Source: Synechococcus sp. PCC 7335 (GTDB lineage Bacteria; Cyanobacteriota; Cyanobacteriia; Phormidesmidales; Phormidesmidaceae). Taken from it: a stretch of 64,000 bases of DNA. Position 1 is the stretch's first letter; every line of letters starts with the position of its first letter. The stretch lies in NCBI RefSeq assembly GCF_000155595.1, contig NZ_DS989904.1, forward strand, positions 318,477 through 382,476, in the 5' to 3' direction. Under the pieces are notes generated by a model. That model saw nothing but the letters and a program-made list of their open reading frames with translations. It did no database searches and was not told the DNA's origin. Made by a program: the position numbers and the translations under genes. Positions 58,736 to 64,000 of the stretch are shown in pieces.

Positions 58736-61372
58736 CTATCGATGGCTTTTCTCTAAGGTTCCTCGGGTTACGCCTAGCTGACTAGCGAGATTGAGCGAAC
58801 GCCACAGATCAACACCTTCTAGCTCGCCATCGACTAGCTTTCGATATGCGGATAGTATTTCAGTGACTTGTTCAGGAGTCTCGTCTAGAAACTCAATTCG
58901 GAAGTAGCGAGCACCTTTCTCAATCAATCTAGCGGCAAATTCTGCGCCGGTTTGGGCCTTGCCATTGAAGAGCGTATTACGACAGCCTGCATCGGCTGAA
59001 AGGATATGTTCTGCGCCTGTGCGATCGCGCAATTTCACCTTATGTTTTTCACACGGGCGACCGCAGTTGGTAAAATCTGTTCCTTCTGATAAAAAGGCGC
59101 AGAAGACGCAGTGTGCCATATGAAACATCGGCATGTGCTGATGCAAGGTAATCTCGAACCATTCAGCAGGGGCCGTTTCTAGTAAATTCTCTAACTGTTG
59201 CACGTTTAGATCATAAGAAGCACTGAGTCTTTCTAGGTTAAATTCCCCTTTAAAGTAGCTAGCCGTAATCGGGTTAGCTACGTTTAAGGAAAAGTCACCA
59301 ATGGCGCGATCGCCACTAAAGTAGTCAAGCTGGTCGTAGTTGCGAATTAGATAGCCATCAGCCTTAGCTTTGCGAACCTGATCGAGAATATAGCGTTCGC
59401 TGGGCTTGGTAATACGAGGCGGGGCGATAAATAGCTCTGCGGTACTTCTCCTGATTAAAGCAACAGCTTCTTGATAGTGGATAGGATTTTCGAATTCACA
59501 GTAGATTGTGGGTGCATTTGTCGTGATCGCCGCCTGAAGCTGTGACAGGTTGCGCACCAACGGAATTAGCTGAACTGCCAGCTTCTGTTCTACCGGGCTT
59601 TGCTCAGATAGCTGTTGTTTTAGATGCGCAGGTTGGTTAACCGGAAGAACCGGAAGAAGATCACGGTAAGAAGCATGAGGATTTAACGTCCATGATTTTA
59701 GCTGTTGTTTTTGTTCTATAAGCTGGGTAACCAGCTCTCTTCGTAGCTGATTGAGCGCGCTCACAGGGACCATCACCTGGCCCTCTAGATTGTTCTGAAG
59801 ATCTTTTAGATTGAAAGGGGTAGTGCCCAGTCTAGAAAGTTGTTGAATGAGTCGCTCTGTAGTCAGTGGTTTACTATGAGCAGAGACTAAAGCAACTTCT
59901 GTAGTGGCTTGAGCCGTGTGACCACTGTAGTCGTGAGCGATCGCCTTTAGCAGTCCTCCTGCTTTGCCGAATACTTCAATCGATATCGGTCGCTTAAACC
60001 GGGGCTGATTGCCGCTATAGGTTTGCCGTACGGCTCTATCAAGTTCTGGATCGCTCGTTTTCCAAATGCGATCGCCCACCTGTATTCGAGTAAAATCAAG
60101 CGATTTACGACCAAAACTTAAAAAAGTCTCTTCTCCTTTAGTCTCAACGCCATATAGCCGCCCGCCCTGTTCATCATCAGGCTGACTGCTATCAATAACA
60201 ACACCATCACCTGGCTTAACTGCAATCAACAATTTAACAACGATTCGATGTTCTCTTTTTGTCTTAACAATCTTCTCAACTTGTCCAACTAGCGCGCCGC
60301 GCTTTTTCCCAAATCGTGCGTGAACTAGCCTTTGATTATCAATTCCTTGAAACCAGCCTGTAGAAAGACCTCTAGAAAAAGCCATCTCTAGTGAATAGCG
60401 CTCATCACCACTAGGATAGTAGGAAGCTTCTAGCCGTTTGAACTTGAGATCTAGCTGGTGATCGCTATGATCATGATCCTGCTCTAATCGTTCGACGGTT
60501 TGATCAAATACTCGGTCTAGTACCTGGCGATAAACGCGGGTGACGTTAGCAACATATTCAGGCGTCTTCAATCGACCTTCTATCTTCAAACTAGCAATGC
60601 CAGATCTAATCAAATCAGGAACAACCGGTAGACCAGAAAGATCTTGTGGACTGAGCAAATAGGCGCGATCGCCCAAATCTACTTCTTTTCCATCGGCAAG
60701 CAAATCATAGGTCATTCGGCAAGCTTGAGCACACTCTCCCCTATTCGCCGACCGACCGCCTAATGATTCGCTTGTCAAGCACTGACCAGAATAAGCAACG
60801 CACAGCGCTCCGTGCACAAATGTTTCTAGCGGCATAGCAATATTCTCTTTCTTTAACTGCCGCTGAATTCGATTAATTTCTTTGATTGAACATTCACGCG
60901 CCAAGACAACAAGCTCAGCTCCTATCTGCTGAGCAAACTTTACGCCTGCTGCAGAAGTAATGGTCATCTGGGTAGAAGCGTGAATTGGAAAGTCCGAAGA
61001 AAGATGGCGGATGAGGCGACAAATACCCACATCTTGAACGATGGCTGCATCTACACCGGATTTGATGATCGTTCGCAGATAATGCGCTGCCGCCTTCAAC
61101 TCCGCTGGAAAGATTAGTGTGTTTAGCGTGACATAGCCTCTAACGCCTCGCCTATGCAAGAAAGTCATTAGCTCAGGCAAGTCTGCAATCGTAAAGTTAT
61201 GTGCTCTCATGCGAGCATTGAATCGATCAAGCCCAAAGTAAATAGCATCCGCTCCATTTTCCACCGCAGCTTTCACACAGTCCCAGTCTCCTGCAGGTGC
61301 TAGCAGTTCTGTTTTTTGTAGATCGAAAATAGGCTCTGAGTCCTTTGATAGCAGGTGGCTAGAGACGCTCAT
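58736..61372 (-). CDS. Peptidase U32 family protein (RlhA/YhbU-type)
   Basis: 878 residues from ATG 61372; a frame open to 61495 would add 41 residues that do not match the family. TELLAPAGDWDCVKAAVENGADAIYFGLDRFNARMRA and the U32 signature ETFVHGALCVAYSGQCLTS are present, with further Cys pairs (NRGECAQACRMTYDLL). A long C-terminal module has HCVFCAFLSEGTDFTNCGRPCEKH, a possible metal or Fe-S cluster site. Characterised relatives of this layout are prephenate-dependent 23S rRNA C2501 hydroxylation factors (RlhA), so 'collagenase' annotations are probably misleading. Divergent from the phosphoribulokinase paralog. Confidence 0.88.
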   Translation of the reverse strand: MSVSSHLLSKDSEPIFDLQKTELLAPAGDWDCVKAAVENGADAIYFGLDRFNARMRAHNFTIADLPELMTFLHRRGVRGYVTLNTLIFPAELKAAAHYLRTIIKSGVDAAIVQDVGICRLIRHLSSDFPIHASTQMTITSAAGVKFAQQIGAELVVLARECSIKEINRIQRQLKKENIAMPLETFVHGALCVAYSGQCLTSESLGGRSANRGECAQACRMTYDLLADGKEVDLGDRAYLLSPQDLSGLPVVPDLIRSGIASLKIEGRLKTPEYVANVTRVYRQVLDRVFDQTVERLEQDHDHSDHQLDLKFKRLEASYYPSGDERYSLEMAFSRGLSTGWFQGIDNQRLVHARFGKKRGALVGQVEKIVKTKREHRIVVKLLIAVKPGDGVVIDSSQPDDEQGGRLYGVETKGEETFLSFGRKSLDFTRIQVGDRIWKTSDPELDRAVRQTYSGNQPRFKRPISIEVFGKAGGLLKAIAHDYSGHTAQATTEVALVSAHSKPLTTERLIQQLSRLGTTPFNLKDLQNNLEGQVMVPVSALNQLRRELVTQLIEQKQQLKSWTLNPHASYRDLLPVLPVNQPAHLKQQLSEQSPVEQKLAVQLIPLVRNLSQLQAAITTNAPTIYCEFENPIHYQEAVALIRRSTAELFIAPPRITKPSERYILDQVRKAKADGYLIRNYDQLDYFSGDRAIGDFSLNVANPITASYFKGEFNLERLSASYDLNVQQLENLLETAPAEWFEITLHQHMPMFHMAHCVFCAFLSEGTDFTNCGRPCEKHKVKLRDRTGAEHILSADAGCRNTLFNGKAQTGAEFAARLIEKGARYFRIEFLDETPEQVTEILSAYRKLVDGELEGVDLWRSLNLASQLGVTRGTLEKSHR

Positions 61373-61585
61373 AGTGTGAAACAAGCAGGGAAATAAGGGC
61401 GTTCGAGAACGGATAAGCGCTGATGAAGCTGATAAGGATGGACAGACCTTTGTATGAACCAGAAGACCCTCAGCCATCTCCAAAGTGTATATCAAACGCT
61501 TGAGTCAATGACCGTTGCTCCCTAGAATTAGGTTTGTATTAAGGAATGCGAAAACTTCAAGCAGGACTAGAGAGTAAGAGGAACC

Positions 61586-62539
61586 ATGGCTGAACGTCCA
61601 ATCATCGTTGGCATTGTGGGCGATAGCGCCGCCGGCAAAACTACCTTGACCCGTGGCATCGCCCAGGTGCTAGGTGAAGAAAACGTCGTAGCCATCTGTA
61701 CAGACGACTATCACCGCTATGATCGTAAACAGCGGGCAGAGATGGGCATTTCCGCGCTGCACCCAGACTGTAACTATCTCGATATCATCGAACAACACCT
61801 GCAAGATCTGCGTAATGGCAAAGCAATCCTCAAGCCGATCTACAACCACACAACAGGTGAGTTTGATCCGCCTGAATACATTCAGCCTAAAAAGTTTGTC
61901 ATTGTAGAAGGATTGCTGGGCTATTCTACCAAAGCCGCTCGCGACGCTTATGATGTGAAAGTATATCTAGCACCGCCTGAGGATTTGCGAGCGAAGTGGA
62001 AAATCAAGCGAGACACCCGCAAGCGTGGCTATACAGATGAGCAAGTCCTCGAAGCTTTACGCAAGCGTGAGCCCGATTCAGAAGCCTTTATCCGTCCGCA
62101 GAGGCAGTGGTCCGATGTAATCGTGTCTTTTATTCCACCTGAAAACAAGGACGATCAGGGCAACGACCTGCTGCTCGATGTCAAACTGGTTCTACGGCCA
62201 ACGCTGCCTCACCCAGACTTTACCCATATCCTCGATGACAAAGGTAATGACCTAGGTGATGCAATCCGCTTACTGCTAGATCGCGATATGGGCAAGCCAG
62301 TCGATGTATTGTCTGTAGATGGCCACGCTAACGAAGCACAGGTACAGCAGCTAGAGCGTATCCTGTGTAGCGAGGTACCTTATCTGGGTCAGTTCTGTAG
62401 CCTAGAGGGTAATCAGGATGTGGGCAAGGTAGTCGGTACGACAGGCGAGTCGCTGCAAAGCTATCCGCTGGCGCTGACACAGCTATTGATCACCTATCAC
62501 ATGCTGAAGGCTGTAAAGCGAACTCAAGGGAGGAAGTAA
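61586..62539 (+). CDS. Phosphoribulokinase/uridine kinase-family paralog
   Basis: 317 residues. VGIVGDSAAGKTTLTRGIAQVLG (Walker A at 12-19), VVAICTDDYHRYDRKQRAEMGISALHPDCN, KPIYNHTTGEFDPPEYIQPKKFVIVEGLLGY and WKIKRDTRKRGYT align with phosphoribulokinase. But the redox cysteine that Calvin-cycle PRK carries in Walker A (GCGKS) is Ala16 here, while Cys38 (matching the second) remains. The C-terminal half (KPVDVLSVDGHANEAQVQQLERIL onward) differs from true PRK. I know this paralog from other cyanobacteria, without a proven substrate. AGAGGA lies 4-5 nt before the ATG. Confidence 0.88.
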   Translation: MAERPIIVGIVGDSAAGKTTLTRGIAQVLGEENVVAICTDDYHRYDRKQRAEMGISALHPDCNYLDIIEQHLQDLRNGKAILKPIYNHTTGEFDPPEYIQPKKFVIVEGLLGYSTKAARDAYDVKVYLAPPEDLRAKWKIKRDTRKRGYTDEQVLEALRKREPDSEAFIRPQRQWSDVIVSFIPPENKDDQGNDLLLDVKLVLRPTLPHPDFTHILDDKGNDLGDAIRLLLDRDMGKPVDVLSVDGHANEAQVQQLERILCSEVPYLGQFCSLEGNQDVGKVVGTTGESLQSYPLALTQLLITYHMLKAVKRTQGRK

Positions 62540-62678
62540 GCTGCCTAGTTCGTCAAAAGCCGCAGAGCAAGCTGGAGCGAACTGAGACGAAAGTCTGTGG
62601 CCGACAGCGACAAGATAAGATGAGGCGAACGGTGTAACTTTGGTTCATCGGCTGTTTTTTTAGGGTAAGTAGCACATT

Positions 62679-63293
62679 ATGGTTCAGTCTCTAGCTCAAA
62701 GCCCGATGAGTTTTGAGGCTTTCCTAGATTGGTACCCGAACGACGGCTGTCGGTACGAATTTATTGAGGGAGGTATTGTTGAAGTATTGCCAACTGGCCC
62801 TCATGAAGACATCGGTGGGTTCTTGAGTGCTGAGCTTAACTTTGAAATTCGTCGCAGTCAAAAGCCCTATTCCATTCCTCGTAATTGCTTGATTCGGCCA
62901 CGAGCGGAAAACTCTGGCTATATGCAAGATGTTGTTCTTCTCGACCGTGAACAATTGCCTCAAGAGTCTATGTGGCCAACCGCGTCGGTGATTCAGCACG
63001 GTGCCACTGTGCTCTTAGTGGTCGAGGTAGTCAGCAAAAATTGGCGAGATGATTATGGACACAAGTTCGTTGAATATGAAGCGATGGGCATACAAGAATA
63101 TTGGATGGTGGACTTTCGAGCGCTGGGGGCAGTGCGCCATATCGGCAAGCCCAAGCAACCGACAATTACGATCTGCCAGTTGGAGGGTGAAGAATATCGA
63201 GTTCGGAGATTTGTTACTGGCGAAAAGCTGGTTTCTGGAATATTTCCTCAGCTTAATCTGACGACAGATGCGGTGTTTGCAGCCGCAGAATGA
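62679..63293 (+). CDS. Uma2 family (DUF820) restriction-endonuclease-fold protein
   Basis: 204 residues: MSFEAFLDWYPNDGCRYEFIEGGIVEVLPTGPHEDIGGFLSAEL is the Uma2 N-terminal block, QDVVLLDREQLP carries the catalytic Asp region and LLVVEVVSKNWRDDYGHKFVEYEAMGIQEYWMVDFRALG contains the ExK-like (EVVSKN) and IQEYWMVD core. The family is greatly expanded in cyanobacteria; its role (mobile-element or genome-maintenance related) is unknown. Stands alone. Confidence 0.92.
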   Translation: MVQSLAQSPMSFEAFLDWYPNDGCRYEFIEGGIVEVLPTGPHEDIGGFLSAELNFEIRRSQKPYSIPRNCLIRPRAENSGYMQDVVLLDREQLPQESMWPTASVIQHGATVLLVVEVVSKNWRDDYGHKFVEYEAMGIQEYWMVDFRALGAVRHIGKPKQPTITICQLEGEEYRVRRFVTGEKLVSGIFPQLNLTTDAVFAAAE

Positions 63294-63359
63294 CTTCATA
63301 TACTAGAGACTGTGAGCATGTGAAGCTCAGCATAGGGATTCTACTCTTTTTCTTTTCTT

Positions 63360-64000
63360 CTACAATTGGGTGAGTAATGCAGCAGATTCTTTCGGCGTGA
63401 CTAGGCTATTAGCGCAGAGGATACCGGAGGCGGCGACCGCTGGCACACCGATACCGGGTAGAGTGCTGTCACCGACTAGATGCAGCCCTTCGATTGGGGT
63501 TTTACCGCTGGGGAATCGACCTGCTTGGGCAGAGATGGCTGGGCCATAAGTGCCTTTGTGTCGACGGAGGAATCGACTGTGGGTCAGTGGGGTGCCAATT
63601 AGCTCTAGCTCAATGCGATCGCGCAGATCAGGAATAATCCTCTCTACCGCTCGAAACAGCGTTTCTGCCTTCTCTCTTTTCTTCTGTTCGTAGTGTTCAT
63701 CTTTCTGCCAACCAGCAAAGGGCTCTAGTGTGTAGGCATGCACCGTGTGATAGCCCGCTGGCGCCTGCTGAGGATCGAGCACGGTTGGGATAGACACCAT
63801 ACAGGTGTTCCCAGGTACTGTGATATCTTTTTGATTGTCATGAACAACAACATGGTGAATAGGCACTGACTCTAGTCCATCTGCTCTGATGCCTAAGTGC
63901 AAATGCATAAAGCTATCCACCGCTGGCGTAGAAAGTGCTGCTTGACGGTAGTTAGCGCCTAACTCTGTTGGATCGAGTAAGTGGCTATAGGTATCCCAGC
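63360..64000 (-). CDS. CRTISO/CrtH-like FAD-dependent carotenoid isomerase or desaturase, partial
   Basis: The C-terminal ~213 residues of a phytoene-dehydrogenase-related flavoprotein; the frame is open to the window edge and the N-terminal FAD motif is outside. DSFMHLHLGIRADGLESVPIHHVVVHD, AGYHTVHAYTLEPFAGW, ELIGTPLTHSRFLRRHKGTYGPAISAQ and LHLVGDSTLPGIGVPAVAASGILCANSL match the CrtH/CRTISO group, in which VGDSTLPGIGVPA is the C-terminal FAD-binding motif. True CrtH isomerises cis-lycopene; whether this is CrtH or a paralog cannot be decided from this part. On the minus strand, convergent with the Uma2 gene. Confidence 0.85.
   Translation of the reverse strand, partial: WDTYSHLLDPTELGANYRQAALSTPAVDSFMHLHLGIRADGLESVPIHHVVVHDNQKDITVPGNTCMVSIPTVLDPQQAPAGYHTVHAYTLEPFAGWQKDEHYEQKKREKAETLFRAVERIIPDLRDRIELELIGTPLTHSRFLRRHKGTYGPAISAQAGRFPSGKTPIEGLHLVGDSTLPGIGVPAVAASGILCANSLVTPKESAALLTQL

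Overview
This is chromosomal DNA of a cyanobacterium. The evidence is direct: HIP1 octamers (GCGATCGC) recur throughout, for example at 717-724 immediately before the argC start codon. There are phycobiliprotein-bilin lyases including CpeY, a bifunctional arginine dihydrolase of the AgrE/ArgZ type, a phosphoribulokinase-family paralog, a CRTISO/CrtH-like gene and several small protein families known mainly from cyanobacteria (DUF3370, DUF4327). CpeY implies that the organism makes phycoerythrin. I cannot name the species; a Leptolyngbya/Phormidesmis-type lineage is only a guess. I found no rRNA, tRNA or CRISPR array. One insertion sequence is present and complete.

Layout. 1-9 kb: the 5' part of a threonine aldolase gene, divergent argC, a tautomerase-fold protein, a GDSL esterase with an RTX tail, a DUF3370 protein and a membrane-anchored dynamin-like GTPase. 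9-21 kb: housekeeping and nitrogen or phosphate metabolism (FKBP isomerase, SDR, isoaspartyl peptidase, transglutaminase-like protein, agrE with a long structured leader, PPK2, beta-hydroxyacid dehydrogenase, uppS). 22-27 kb: a STAND-type ATPase, a zinc metallopeptidase, an IS982-family element and a Ser/Thr kinase. 27-31 kb: an rpmG-rpsR-RNase II block and a VapBC module. 31-34 kb: phycobiliprotein lyases (CpcS/CpeS type, CpeY and a CpeF-like HEAT protein). 34-43 kb: assorted enzymes (GT8, hydrolase, epimerase, GST, aldo/keto reductase) and a second GTPase with a small membrane partner.

43.4-58.4 kb is the most coherent system: nine co-directional minus-strand genes. They are three related MurG/COG4671-like glycosyltransferases, a GT4, an MsbA-like ABC exporter, two paralogous GT2 enzymes, an aldo/keto reductase and a two-domain histidine phosphatase. 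The cluster is divergent from a sensor kinase and next to two response regulators. The 262-bp divergent promoter region carries four same-strand ATGAGA elements. I read this as a regulated pathway that builds and exports a surface glycan or glycolipid; its product is unknown. The window ends with a U32 peptidase, the phosphoribulokinase paralog, a Uma2 nuclease-fold protein and the C-terminal part of a carotenoid-isomerase-like flavoprotein.

A genome-style feature runs through the window: tandem duplications with 13-22 bp units (27 bp in one case). Several are in frame inside coding sequence and four sit exactly across stop codons.
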